Assembly: GCA_030248065.1 (NCBI GenBank)
Contig: JASAMV010002557.1
Location: 1-64,000, forward strand
From: Rhynchonema sp. JSB1_4
Taxonomy: Eukaryota > Nematoda > Chromadorea > Monhysterida > Xyalidae
Length of the DNA: 64,000 bases
Direction: 5' to 3'
How positions within the stretch are numbered: position 1 is the first letter of the stretch; each line of letters starts with the position of its first letter. The position numbers and the translations under genes were made by a program. The notes under the pieces were generated by a model. That model saw nothing but the letters and a program-made list of their open reading frames with translations. It was not told where the DNA came from and made no database searches. Positions 11,701 to 24,088 of this stretch are shown here, one piece after another.

Positions 11701-14700
11701 GTCAGTGAAGTCGATGGTGGCGGCTCGAAGTCCAGATTGCTGGTCTTCACGATTGGAACAACAGGGGAAGGGTGAATGACCGGTCGGACCACGATTTGGG
11801 GCAATGGCTTGGGTTGGGGGCTGGTTTCAAGCCGTTTCTTGTACAAATGTAAATGTTGTTTCTGGTCGGGCGGTGACTGATGATGATGACCATTCAACAA
11901 CAGCTTCGACGGCGGGATCGGAGGCGCCGAGGCACGGTGGTCCATGAACCCGTTCTCCAACCCACCACCACCGCTGTGCTGTTGATGTTTCAATATCAAC
12001 GACGGTGCGTCGGGTCTAACACCAACGGTACCGGTGGTCTTCTGTCGAAACTTGACGGTACTCGACAAACTTTTCACCCCGCTTCCATCAGACATGGGCT
12101 GTTTCATGTTCATTCGATTCAAAGTTGCGGCCACACCGGTGAATGGATGTTGTCTAGGACTGGACTTCAAAGTCCCGCCAATGGTCGGGCTTCGTGCCAT
12201 ACCGTTCTGGGCGGGTGCCAGTTTGTTGCGTCGCTGCAATGCAGACGTGATGGCACTGGATGTGAGCAAGGCAGCCGACAGCACTTTTGTGGCGTCCGTG
12301 GCTGCTTCATTGTGATGATCACCGTGACCATTGGTCAGGGACAACGTACTGTTGGACAACTTATTCTGTTTTGTGTTGGACATCAACATTGGGCTGGTCT
12401 TCTCGCCGAATGTGAGTGACGATTTGCGCAATGGCTTGCTCGTGTTCATCACATCTTTGGTGATGATGGCATAATCGGATAGATCGTTGTTCGAGTAGCG
12501 AATTGTGTTGTGGATGGTGTTTATGTTGTTGTGGTTGGTGTTATTGTTGATGTTGTTGTTGTACGTAGCAACACCACCGCCTCCATTCATGTGGTCGCCG
12601 CGATTGTATGGCCGAAACGCCATCTTTGGATGCTGCTGCGGATATATTGTATATGTAGGTTGATGATCCGTGGTGTGGCGAGATTAATTGATTAGATGAT
12701 GGTACGATCCACGTTGTGCGAGCAAATGATCTGCAGTGTCAAGTTACTCAGACATGCCTGGTATCCGTTCAGTTCCGGCCATCTAATACAAATTAATGTT
12801 ACAAATCACAAGAACAAAATCTAAAAATATCAGAGACAGGTTGATAACGATGAATCTGCAAAAATCCAGACGAAAACACAATTGAAATTTCTGCCATCCG
12901 CAGTGGTGGCAACCATCTTTGGAATTTCAGATTTGTAACTCCATCCAATAGGCATTAACAGATGATTATCCAAATAATTATATAGGTGTTTCGACGACTA
13001 ATGCCTGTGCGCCAGGACAACGTCTTCAATTAAGGTCTGATCATCGTTGAATTCAATCACGCCCACTCGGGTCGGGACCTACTTATGTACATAGTACATG
13101 CAGTCTGCAGCTGCTTTCATAATATAGGACAACGTCAACTAAAATTTCATCACGTAGAAGCACAGGAAGAAACCCATGCTACTATAACTGAGACTGAAAT
13201 ACATGTATACGCAACCACAGGTCTTTGTGTTCCTTTTCGATGAGTAAAGTTGCGATGGGTGAACTTGTACGAAAGCGGAGTAATTTCAGTAAATCATAAA
13301 TTCCGACTCAATCGTAAATTTTTACGAATAACTCAACGAAACAGCACGACTAGAATGTGCATGATGTAGAAACAATACTTGTTCAAGAACTGCTCAATTG
13401 ATTTACATTATTACACTTGCCGTTGCTGCCTGCCTGTTCAGACAACCAATCAGAAAACTCGTTCTAACACACAACAACGGTCAGTCATAAATTAGAAATA
13501 CGTTTGTTATTGTTGTTTGTCATTTTGATGTGACGAAATGAAATTGAAAACCGTTTGAATTAGACACGCTTAGGTTGACATTGACTTCGGAATGAACAAT
13601 AAGAGATGAGCCGATGCGAACCTAACACGACAAGTCATGGCCTCGAACAGCACAACATTTGTGGAAACCACACTGTATGCATTCTTAACGGATGACTGGA
13701 CTTCCCTAAACGAACTTTTTACAATCGATGCTCTGGGAAGATAAATAAACACGTATGTTAGCGTCAAACGGTGGTCAATATTTCATGCAGGTGGAGGTGC
13801 ACAACAGTATTGCTGGTATCGAAGCACTAAACTGATGCGAATCAAAGAAATAACTTGTACAAACAACAAAATACATATATACATACGTAAATGCGCGCGA
13901 CGCGCGAGAAAATACAGCAGCAATATTGCAGCACCTCAATGAAAAACACCTCGACAGTATTGCCGCCACATGCAGCACTGGTGCAAGGTCCGACTGATTT
14001 ATGTTTACTTTTCGCAACTTTGATTTCCTGTGCGGGACCAAGGTTTTTATGCCAAACGGTTGTTAAAAAAGGTATAATTACCGGCGCAAATATAGCCGAG
14101 GGAAAACCAAGAAACGCGTTCCCACGCAGCAGATAGAGCACTGTGGTAGGCGAAACTTGGTTGCTGGCAGTGACACTCAACTCTGACAACAGCCCATTTT
14201 CAAATGATCCTGAGCTTTGACAAAGAACATGATATTCAGTGCACTAATTCTAAGTAAATTATTCAGGGGAATAAAGTCGCCAGGCCACACACAACCAACA
14301 GCAGCAAGACAATTTCGTTTGCGAGAACACGAGTAATCTGCAAATTTACCAACGATGTTTACACACGTCGCGATAAGATCGGGGCCGGATCAACACAGCC
14401 AGGCGGCACGGAACTCAATTACCGATCATATCACCAATGCCTATAGGATGTGCACACCGCAAACTAATCCGATATCAATCAGTCAACAATGTTGCGGCAT
14501 GCCATGTCAGTCGCGTGTAATTGTTTCGGCGAGACCAATCTCCAACCAAATACCCAATCCATGCCCAAGTACGGCACAACATCGCAAACAGCAATCAGAT
14601 ATTGGGAAGGGGTTTAGCAGTTGGTTACACTTCGAGCAATATTTTATCAACCCGGGTTCAGATTGCCAAAGTTACATACTGCATTGCTACGCAAGACAAC

Positions 14701-17700
14701 AACAAAATCACATTGTGTGGATTCCGAAATTTTGATCAATTGAAAATCGCTCGCAAAACACGCACAGGAAGATTCTTGGTATGTAGTAAATAGCAACAAA
14801 GTAAGACGTTTCAAAAAGGTAAACATGAACGCAATAGAATAGCGATGCTGTCAAAAAGGCACATCTGCCGCCCGCAGTGATGCTGCTGGTATGTTTGGTA
14901 GCAAGGACGGATACACGTGCAAAGATAGACGGTGAAAAGTCAAGGTTTGTCACGTTGGTTGTGTGCACACAAAAAACCGCGCGCTACCAACCAGACCGCA
15001 GTACCGATATAGTTTTGGTACTAAATGAGATATTTTTAAAAAGCGCGCCGTGCAACGTTGAGCGAGTGAGTTGTGTGTGATATCGTAAAATTCTGTTCTA
15101 TCCAGCCCACTTCACTTAGCCTTCACACCGCACAAACTCAGAACAGGAGCAGATTGAGATGTCAAAAAGTTCATATCAACAAAGTCATGATCTACCTATC
15201 TCGGTCGACAGTATATGACGAATGGTTCAATTAGTGCGCGGTAACGCCCTTTACAAATCAGGCACAACCGTGGCATCAGAATGACCGATTAATTATCGTC
15301 AAAACGGCTCCAAATCGCTGCGGGACGATAAATCGCCTTTTTTCAACGCAAAATGACGCTGATTTGGGGCACAAGCCAAGGCGATATCAAACAAAATTGT
15401 GTATTACCAGACGCTCGCTTGCCTGGGGGGTGGGGTCGAAAACCCCGAAAAAAAAACCCGAAAAAAAAACGCCGAAAAAAAACCCCGAAAAATAAAAACC
15501 CCGAAAATAAAACCCCGAAAATGAAAAACCCCGAAAAAAACCCCCGAAAACGAAAAACCCCGAAAAACATAAAATGTGTGGAAAACAATTCTTTTGGTTA
15601 GAGAAGGGTATTCATGTCGTTCGTGCACCAAAAAATGGGCACTGGTACAGTTCGGGCACAAGTTAGGTAATTCTCCTTTGTTCATGTCTTCCTGGCTGGC
15701 AGCCTAAGCCTAAGCCTAACCCTGAATGAAGGCCTATTCCGTTAAACTTTTGTGGATGTTGTCTTCATGTGGCCAGGTCTTCCTGGCTGGCAGCCTAAGC
15801 CTAAGCCTAAGCCTAACCCTGAAGGAAAGCCTGAGCAGTTAGGTTTTTGTGGAAGTTTTCTTCAAATGGACAGGTCTTCCTGGCTGGCAGCCTAAGCCTA
15901 ACCCTGAAAGAAAGCCTGTGCAGCTGTACATTTGTGGATGTTTCCTTCATATGGACATGTCTTCCTGGCTGGTAGCCTAAGCCTAAGCCTATGAACAAGC
16001 CTAAGCCCAAGTCTAGGTTCAAGTCTGATCCGAAGCCAATTTATCAAGTGTAGGGGTGATGTTTCACTCGTGGGTCACGAGCGACATGAATACCCACCTC
16101 TAACAAGATTTTTTTTCATCCCTGACATTATTTATTTTTCGGGCTTTTTTCGGGGTTTTTCGTTTTCGGGGTTTCATTTTCGGGGTTTTCCGTTTCGGGG
16201 TTTTTTTTCGGGGTTTTCGACGGCCACCTGCCTGGGTTGACAATCTGACTGTGCATAGTGCTTAGAACACAAGATAGAACGCAGTCCAAAAACTCAATTA
16301 GAGGGTGCTTTATGACACATTTACAAAAAAAACAGAAAATATTGCAAAATATCCGGCCGTCGACAGTCGAACGCTGGTGAAAATATTCAGTTGAAAAATA
16401 TATTTTTGGTCTAGCAGGCGTGTCATATCAAACTGCGTTCAAAAGTCAACGATCTAAGCGCATGTGCGTTATGCGACGATGTGACGTTCGACCGAGTAAA
16501 AACAAACTTGAAGCAAGCACCACAGAAACACAAACGATAATCACCAGTATCATTATCGTTCAACCCAGCCCAACGATGCACATTGACACCATTACATATA
16601 CGCGACACACAACCAATTTATCGACATATTGTTGTCGTTCTGCGTCATGTCACTCGTGGTCTTATCAGTGAAGAGACACATGACATGAGCAATCATGCCA
16701 CGACAATCGATTGCCTATATTGCTAAGTACTGTTCGTTGTTTTTTAGAGATCCTGAGTATAAATGCATATCCGCCTTGATAATTCAGGGAGAGAACCTTC
16801 TGAGAAAAGAACCATGAAACAATCTGTCGTCAACCAGTGTGCTTATATCATGTGTGCGTCACTCTCTGAGCCAGTGTTGGAGGTGGGGGGGGGTTTGGGG
16901 GGGCAGTGTTGGAGGTGGGGGGGGGGTTTGGGGGGGTAGCCCCCCCAGTACAGTAGGTATCCCCCCCTCGCCTGGTACAGTAGGTATCCCCCCCGATGTT
17001 TGGCATGGTACAGTAGGTATCCCCCCCCCCCCCGATTTTCACCCCGGTACAGTAGGTATCCCCCCGATTTTGCCTCAAAAGTGCCAATTTTTGACCAAAA
17101 TGGCCAAAATTAGTGTAAAATCAGTGGTTTTTACCTCAAATTACCCCAAATTCGCGCGCTACGCGCGCAGATACTACGTTTTCACACGATCTCACACATA
17201 ATAAACACATTAAAAATTTTCACCCCAAAACCTAACCCCCCCCAAACCCCCCCTAGGTACAGAACCCCCCCCAGGCCATCGGCTCTGGTACAGTAGGTAT
17301 CCCCCCCTCTCCGAGCGCGGGACAGTTGGTAGCCCCCCTCCAGAGTACCTCCAACACTGGGGGGGGGGGGGGTAGCCCCCCCCAGTACAGTAGGTATCCC
17401 CCCTCGCCTGGTACAGTAGGTATCCCCCCCGATGTTTGGCATGGTACAGTAGGTATCCCCCCGATTTTCACCCCGGTACAGTAGGTATCCCCCCCGATTT
17501 TGCCCCAAAAGTGCCAATTTTTGACCAAAATGGCCGAAATTAGTGCAAAATCAGTGTTTTTTTACCTCAAATTACCCGAAATTCGCGCGCTATACTACGT
17601 TTTCACACGATTCCACACATAATAAACACATAAAAAATTTTCACCCCAAAACCTAACCCCCCCAGGCCATCGGCTCTGGTACAGTAGGTATCCCCCCTCT

Positions 17701-20700
17701 CCGAGCGCGGTACAGTAGGTATCCCCCCTCCAGAGTACCTCCAACACTGCTCTGAGCAGGCGCGAACTTCCGCTGGACGTCTTTATTTTTTTTCTTAAAA
17801 CAATCCCAACGCGTACAGTATACTATAGATATGAAAATAGAAACAAAACAAGATGTGCTGACACCTACTCAAAACAGAATTAGACCAGTTTTTCGACATA
17901 AAAGCAGGCAATCTTCGCGGTTTACTGGGTTGTTTGTTATTTTAACCGCAGAGCGATACTTTCAAACACCCACTGTAGAATGACAGCGCATTCATTTGCA
18001 GTCATTTAGTTTTGTAGCGTCGTAACGCTGTAAAAACAAAAAAGACACCCGATTTACAGCTTGTCTCGTTCGAATGTGTGGTTTTCGACACATACATATC
18101 AAACCACAGTCTTCGCGCATGCAGTCCACGTGCAGAGTACAGTTCGGGATGTTACTTTCAAGTTATTGTTGTCGTCGTGTGAGAAACATACAGTACTAGT
18201 TTTATACAATTTGGAATCAAGCTGTATTTAAAGGTTGTCTCGTGGGTGTACATGTGCCCGAGTTCGGGTAGCATTTGAATGAAGCACAGAGCACACTAGT
18301 AAAGACAATCCCCGTCAGCAACGGGGCTTTGTTTTATATCTTGATGCAGATGGTAATTCGATCCTCTTCGCTTCCTCTTGGACTTCAGCTTAGATTGTTT
18401 TTTTAGCCGTCGCCGTGCGTACATGCACTACAGCCACGAGAACCAACGACACCCGCATGGTCTCGTGCTCGTTATAGCAGTCCGCTCACATAAACTTGTA
18501 GTAAACATCACAGCATGCCGGCACCAGTTACCAACGATCAATCCAGGTTTTGTCCAAATGGGAAGGTGTCACGACAGAAAGTTCTGAGAGCAGGGCAGGA
18601 CTTCCGTGCACGTCACAAAATTGCGGAAAGTTTTCTAAAACCTTGACTCATGCTTTCGGTGACCGTTATCACATGATAATAATATATTGCCATCCCCTTC
18701 CGCGTGTCAGCCTGCCAAATGTTTACGCACAAATGAACAATTTGTGCATGAAATACGAGAACCAACCAACCGCTCTTCTGTGCATATGATGGCAACAATA
18801 TTGCGAATGGTCGTGTGAAACGCAAATGTGACAGTTCATGTCTCCAATGAATTGAAGTGCCTGACGTGTCATTCACAACTGCCCATAAATCACATAAAAC
18901 CCCAGGCATGTCGCTTTATGCGTGCGTGAGAATCTCTCATTGTTGAAATTTCAAAAATTCCCCATCGAGAATTGAAATGCAAATTTCTTCAAACGTTGGT
19001 TAGCTAAGATTTGACGTACTAACGCCGTGGGTGCTGTGCTGCGCATTGATATCGTGTGAAAATAGACGGAAATTGAAGATGCACTCAAGCATCTGATAAT
19101 TGTTCAAACGTACATACGTCATTTTCCAGTGACTTCACTACCAAAGCGCTATAGCAAGCAATGTGCTATCTCTGTTATCAATGACTTATCCCACTGCGAG
19201 AGACAATGTTTGCACGTTTTTGTAAACTTATGCACTCATAACTTCTGCTGCCGAACACAACCTTTGTAACCGGAACCCCTTCCCTTTCCACTAGGACATC
19301 AGCGATAGCGCAGAGATGAAACAATCAACCGAGCGTACATACAGTCACAGTCAGGAACACATTTGGAAGAAGAAATACCCATCAACATCACATATCATAA
19401 CATAGTAATATTTGGTCGTCAACTGGTCCATTTATCAGACGCAAGGCAAATGAAAAGTAACGAACAGATATCGGTGACCTTGTAACACGCGCAAACGCCG
19501 TAGATTACTTTATATTTGGCGGGCTTGCTCGCCTGCCAAATAAAATATTGCTTGCCTTTGCGCTCATAAAAGTCTGTATTTGTGCATTCCAAAAACATAC
19601 ATACAGTATAACAACCGGCAGCTCGGTCCTGCCTCCTATCACCTTTACCTATCATATTTACAACCAGTCAAACAGTAGAAACATGTCGCCAGGTGAGGCA
19701 CAAAGTCAAAAACAATGTTTTTGATCACGTTCGCCGTTCGCGTCGACACTAATCTCATAGATTTCTCCTTCTGACTGCGGAATAAAAATGCCAACATTTG
19801 ATGTTGATGATGTTCACATGTCCCATGCCCAGTATATCTGTACAAAAGCTCAAGTTTTAACACCATCCCCCATATTTCACCATCAGCTATCAGCACCAGC
19901 AACCACCCAGCAGCGATAAGGCATCAATCTATCTCCATTTCACATCAAGACAGTCACCAGGACCGAATGCCAGTGCAAGCAAACACACAAGTGTAAACTT
20001 TAGCTTTTCGAATCCACCGACCCGACCCAACATTACATATGCCAGTACATCGGATCGGGTTCTCATCACAACCCACACAGCACGTTCCACGCGGAAACGG
20101 CAGCAAAAACTACGTGCCACGAAATCACATCATATACAGCAACAATATGGCACGCTTGGCCAATGAACGAGCCGACAAAAAGACAAATGTACTCCTCTAA
20201 CATCCTGCCGGACTGTTAGCGTAATACTACGACACGACACAATCCAAACGGTGTTGGGAGCCAGCGAAATGTCTCACACGACACGAGATATTTTACTTGG
20301 CAAGCAAACCAGATTAAAAAAATAATTTCAGCCACTTTCGGGAACCAAAGTTTACTGAGGCTGAGGTGCCACGGTTACAAATAACAGGTGTGGACATTGG
20401 TGATACGACCTCGAAGCTGAACTTCAGTTCCTTTTCCTTGACAAATCAGTTGGGCCGCCCACAGCCACAACTAAAGTCTGTGTGTGAACCCCTAAATTCG
20501 TCCATATCAACATTTTGTCGCAAAACACGACTAATGTACGCGTTTGATTGCAGTGACAGCTCAAAAAAAGAAACTGCACGAAAATGGTCCGACCCTCACT
20601 AAATGAACGAAAATTGGTAAAGCTGTAAATTTGTTGGCATCTGGTTCTCGCATTCGATTGTGTAAGCATCAGCCTTTCATGGTTTCAATGCGATTCATTT

Positions 20701-22406
20701 TGTGAAACGAAAACGCCCATAGGTATGGTACGGTGTCTTGTTACTTGCCCCCGTTCAGGTAAACAGTCGTTCAACGAGCTTAGCTTTCGAAAGCCCGCAA
20801 CTCAATAAAGACGCTCCATCATTGGCTCAACGGAAAACACATCGAGACAAACAGCAAGACGAAGACGCAAACACGAGCGAATCAAGAAGCGGAACCCATC
20901 CCGGGGCCTCATAAACACGACGACAAAGACCACACCAACAAAACAACATTGAATTTGCCCATTGTACACGACCAATATACCGGCCCAATCCGGTGGCCGC
21001 AAAACACAAACACAAAACTATGTGGCTGTATGTAGGTAAGCTATACGTGCGTGTACTGCTGAATCGCTAAATGTACGTATGTTGGTACACGTGAGTAGAG
21101 CTGCTCAGCTACGAGTGAGTGAAGAGTCGAGCTATAGTGATTTGTGAAAAAGCACATCACAGCAGCTGTGCAGCACAAGCAAGCCCACAGCAGCCAGCCA
21201 GCTAGTACAGACGCGTATTGCTGCACTCTCCACGGACACCACCTTATCCACTGTTGCATGTACATATGTGTACGTCCGGGACACAAACGTACATGTGCGA
21301 AAACATCGATGTTCCTGATAATCAAGGTCGTTGACCCAAACCTCAAGTGCAACAACTTCAGGGCCTGTGCAATTCGGCAATAACACGCAGTCACAGTCGC
21401 CTTTATGAGTCAGGTGAGTTTATGTCCCTACATCAACCCCATCGACTAGGGTGTGGCTGTGCATTAGCGGTGTTGGCCGGTCAGCGTCACATCCCGCCAG
21501 TCTGCATCAGCGAGCGCAAATCACAGCGCGCGCTGGTTTTCAGCTATAATTATCCGTTGTGTGGTAGTATGTGGTGTTGGTGTGGTGGTAGTGAGCGAGT
21601 GCACAACGCTCCTCCTGGTGCGCGCCCCAAACACCAAGCAAGTCGATTCAAAAACTTCTGTTACGGATACGTTAGCTGATGTTACTATGTTGCAGCCCGG
21701 TTGCTTGTGTGGTACGGCTGGCTGGTATGATGGCATGTTTTACTACGACAATGTTATCGTGTCCTATCGGCTCGTAGACGATACATACGTACATTACACA
21801 GTCAGGGGTGCACGTCGGTTAATCGATGTGGCGCAAAAAACAACGACTTTTCTCCACTGCCTTGCTCATTCAGGCTATTTCTTCATCGTTGAACATCTCG
21901 GGTGTCCCAATCCAGGTTCAATACCACGCATTACACGACGATGAATCAGAACCAGCTGCACTGCGCTTTACGATGTTGATGGAATGTGAAAGTCAGGAAC
22001 TGATACATTCGCATAAGCCGTTGGAAGACAAAACATGAAAAAACTGGCAGCATTGATAAAATAGGAATCCTGCATGATGACTGCAAAACGAAAAACCGGA
22101 AAACAACGAATTATCATTATCAAATTAGGGATGAGATTCGCAGTTGCGATGCGCTTTCACCTAATTGGTGTACACGCGCGCATCGGATCAAAATGCATGC
22201 CACAAACTGAACGCAAAAATTCTGTTGGACACTTGACTTCAGACAACATTCGCTATCTTGTGCCTGACATTTCCTGCTTTGTGTTTCATTATTCATTCAC
22301 ACAATTTTATAAGAAAGAAACTGCAAGGAAATCAAAGTCATGGACTGACCTGCTGAGCGACCGGCTCTAAGATGCTCTCAATGGTCTTCGTGTGAAACAC
22401 AGGCAT
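2775..22406 (-). CDS. VCL: Vinculin, exons 1-13 (3' part lies outside the window)
   Basis: Actin- and talin-binding scaffold of adhesion junctions. Exons in transcript order: 22350-22406, 9491-9598, 9198-9369, 8681-8826, 8113-8281, 7673-7830, 7476-7542, 7161-7321, 6761-6850, 6436-6541, 5007-5152, 2958-3050, 2775-2894. All junctions are GT-AG and phases close, giving 531 residues. Exon 1 encodes [19 protein letters not shown], the classic vinculin start; exons 2-6 are the head ([53 protein letters not shown]). Exons 7-13 hold only two of the ~110-residue central repeats, the second with [13 protein letters not shown]. The proline-rich linker and actin-binding tail are not in the window. The donor of exon 13 implies more exons to the left, beyond the LTR element. 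Intron 1 (12.8 kb) is typical of a regulated first intron. Identity is near certain; exon 10 uses the acceptor TTTGCAG because the others break phase. Confidence 0.95.
3214..3861 (-). CDS. Uncharacterised intronic ORF with one hydrophobic segment
   Basis: A 215-codon open frame inside vinculin intron 11, same strand. The N-terminal part is rich in Pro, Arg and Lys (for example [13 protein letters not shown]), followed by a hydrophobic stretch ([20 protein letters not shown]) and a short tail, as in a membrane-anchored protein. I recognise no family, and no splice partners can be assigned. It may be a small nested gene or simply a chance open frame; length is the main argument for it. Confidence 0.25.
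   Translation of the reverse strand: MVTKQGLCPFESARFFEVRHCLVSPVVLQSSCNKAPLHHRRDATAFNQPPPKSYPFCTPRLIRRRDSAPSKILIGDHEEQPHYSPPEKPRLPVELLAAHLTRLRQELTRKLWKQKRRRARSCPSTNRAYAINMPVMVEEQDVKDSVRISVWQILYVEVVVSVRLLTVARLVVLLFGVFYFFSYLAQQFPVLESPFDLRFCRKIYCLCLTFMISVV
4293..4807. mobile_element. hAT-like MITE with A/T-run arms
   Basis: Terminal inverted repeats CAGGGTTGGGCAAAAAA / TTTTTTGCCCAACCCTG, flanked on both sides by the perfect 8-bp duplication CGCGTATG (4285-4292 and 4808-4815). Both ends carry alternating A and T runs around CGTTTTTT that can fold back. No coding capacity. It sits in vinculin intron 11. Confidence 0.88.
10504..12623 (-). CDS. Two large exons in vinculin intron 1: nested gene or alternative vinculin N-terminus
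   Basis: Exon a, 11418-12623, opens with ATG and encodes 402 residues; exon b, 10504-10914, encodes 137. The join is GT-AG, phase 0. The product is low-complexity: Asn/Gly/His-rich near the start, then Ser/Pro-rich with PPIPPSK and QPKPLPQIV proline motifs. A basic patch [11 protein letters not shown] is followed by RKVKFGV, whose KVKF fits the protein phosphatase 1 docking pattern RVxF. Exon b is acidic and ends in [15 protein letters not shown] recognise no family. After exon b there is a phase-0 donor (GTGCGTATAA), and the next same-strand acceptor that I trust is vinculin exon 2, also phase 0, so a 539-residue alternative N-terminus for vinculin is possible. If that donor is not used, the frame runs to a stop at about 10252 and this is a separate nested gene. 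Confidence 0.65.
15430..16225. repeat. Fold-back repeat: (CCCCGAAAA)n arms around a TTAGGC-bearing minisatellite
   Basis: The left arm (about 15435-15572) is an irregular array of CCCCGAAAA units; the right arm (about 16135-16222) is the reverse complement, TTTTCGGGG. Between them lies a four-copy tandem repeat. The outer edges share an inverted stretch containing GTCGAAAACCCCGAAAA. No clear target-site duplication was found, so the mobile origin is unproven. Confidence 0.7.
15686..16030. repeat. Minisatellite, 4 copies of ~86-96 bp, with GCCTAA telomere-like runs
   Basis: Copies begin at 15686, 15777, 15873 and 15959 with GTCTTCCTGGCTGG. Each continues with two to four GCCTAA hexamers, the reverse complement of TTAGGC, then a diverged spacer ending near GTGGATGTT. 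The number of hexamers differs between copies. Confidence 0.8.
16872..17749. mobile_element. hAT-like element with GGTACAGTAGGTATC short repeats
   Basis: Perfect 13-bp terminal inverted repeats CAGTGTTGGAGGT / ACCTCCAACACTG and a perfect 8-bp duplication CTCTGAGC (16864-16871, 17750-17757). Both subterminal zones carry repeated GGTACAGTAGGTATCCCCCC units. The middle has a CGCGCGCTACGCGCGC palindrome. A second copy of the same family is inserted inside. No ORF of transposase type. Confidence 0.9.
16904..17359. mobile_element. Second copy of the same hAT-like family, nested in a G-run
   Basis: It has the same CAGTGTTGGAGGT / ACCTCCAACACTG ends as the outer copy, and lies within the outer copy's left G-run. 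The flanks on both sides are seven or more G, compatible with a poly-G target duplication that cannot be counted exactly. Confidence 0.75.
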
Positions 22407-23230
22407 TATTGTTGTTGTCAAGTCGTATAAAATCCAAAATCGATATCGCTAATCTAACGCTCCAACAATCGAAGTGGCGTGCTGGGCAGCTGCGCCCGAC
22501 CGACCATCAACAATACATTGGTTGAGTCGATGATGTTTCAAATTCAAAGCTTTGTCTCGGCCGGGTGTGTGTAAGTGATAGCAATATTTGGGATGCCCTG
22601 TCCTGCAGTCGTTTTGACAATTGTGGGTGATTTTGGCAACAGATGGACACACGCTGCTGCTGCACAAATGGAACAAATATGTCTGAAAACATGAGCACTT
22701 GGTCCAACGAAGGAAAATTGAGGGAAACAAATGTCGCTGAATTTGAATAATGAAAACAAATAATGGAAGCAAAAAGTTAAATCAGGATCGGATCTGGAAA
22801 TGATTGAACACTTTGGTTTTCTTATGTGGTTATATTCTGGTGACACTGCGTGAGCATTATAGGCCGTCTCAGGCCACTGTCTAATAAAATTTTGTTCAAA
22901 ACATGACTGAGCAGAGTTTAATTGCCTGGGATCGGGACTAAGAGAATAAATTTTCGGGACGGCCTAAAAGTTTGGGATCAGGATTGAGAGTAACCAAAAC
23001 TTCGGTTCGGGATCGGAGTTTTTGATCATGTGCCGATGCCGACAGAAAACTTTGGAGCTACTTTGTCAAGTTTTGCGTAAACCCAGTCATGAAGATAGTA
23101 AAAAAATGAAACAGTTTAGAGTGAAAATACGCAACTTGATAAGAAAGCAAAAATTTTCGTGAGAAAAAAACACGAAATATTTGCGGATGGCAATCAAACT
23201 TCGAATGCCGAAACGTCACGAGATCGGGTT

Positions 23231-24088
23231 CAGTGGTCTCGTTGAGAAAGCGAAATTTTACCATACCCAGCCCAATTTCGGGGAATTTCCCATACATACC
23301 CCAAAAATCAAAAATTTCCCATACAACAGGGTTTCTCCAAAAATTCAAAAATTTCCCATACCCAACGGGAGTTTTCTGAAAAACTGACCCTAAAAATCTT
23401 CTAAAAGTGCCAAAAATTGGTAGAAAAGTGCTTAACACAGCAAACATGGTTTTCTTGCGGCAGCAAGCGACTTTTGACATTTTTAGGCAAAAAAATGGTC
23501 ACGTTTGGTACTTCTCGGGATCAAAAAGTCATTTCTTAGGGGTGCTTGTTCCAAAAGTGAAAAATTTCCCATACCCCCGGCCGATTTTCCATACCCCATA
23601 CCAGGGGATAGTGCTGCGGCTGTGGCTACTTCTGAGGGGGAGATACTGTACCTTGCGGCCAAAAAGAGGGGGAGATCCCGGTGTACTGGGGTACTGGTAC
23701 TGTACCCAGAATTTTAGGGGGATCCGATTTTGGGGGAGGGGTGGGGGAGCAAGAAATTTTAGGATGAGATACTGTACCAAACAACTTTCGCGAGAATCCA
23801 ATTTTTAGGTTAAAATGTGAAAAAATCGAGCGGAGCGCGCACATTTTTGCACTTTATGTCGATTTTGATTCCATTTTGGGCCAAAAAGGGTACTTTTGGG
23901 GTGAAATTTAGGAAAAATCGGTGGAAATACCGTACCAGACAGGGGGAGATACTGTACCTCAGCGCGGGGGGCACATACCGTACCGGCGAGGGGGAGATAC
24001 TGTACCTTTGGGAGATTCCCTCCCCCAACCCCCCTCCCCATCCCCAGCCACAGCACTGCAGGGGGTAACCCCCCCAACGACACCACTG
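23231..24088. mobile_element. hAT-like element with TATGGGAAA repeats, host of a nested copy
   Basis: Ends CAGTGGTCTCGTTG / CAACGACACCACTG. The flanks ATCGGGTT and ATGGGGAT match at 6 of 8, so this is an older insertion. The internal short repeat is TTTCCCATAC in several copies. Another element (23610-24058) is inserted in it. Confidence 0.7.
23610..24058. mobile_element. Nested hAT-like element with GATACTGTACC repeats
   Basis: The left end is AGTGCTG...GTGGCT, with a short internal duplication; the right end is AGCCACAGCACTG. Flanks CAGGGGAT and CAGGGGGT match at 7 of 8. GGGGGAGATACTGTACC is repeated on both sides of the element, and the centre contains a GCGCGC stretch. Confidence 0.7.

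Larger units (their letters stand above)
9599..22349 (-). other. Vinculin intron 1: contents
   Basis: This 12.8-kb intron holds the two large same-strand exons at 10504-12623, the fold-back minisatellite at about 15.4-16.2 kb and the hAT-like element at 16872-17749. I see no supported gene in 12,624-15,400 or 17,758-22,349; open frames there are short, lack family similarity and have no convincing splice pattern. Confidence 0.6.

Noticed and set aside
15343..15685. Phe/Gly-rich frames resembling membrane proteins
   Set aside because: They are translations of the (CCCCGAAAA)n array; both strands are open because the repeat lacks stops.
16848..17528. Gly/Tyr repeat proteins (GGDTYCT units)
   Set aside because: They are translations of the GGTACAGTAGGTATCCCC repeat of a transposon, in several frames.
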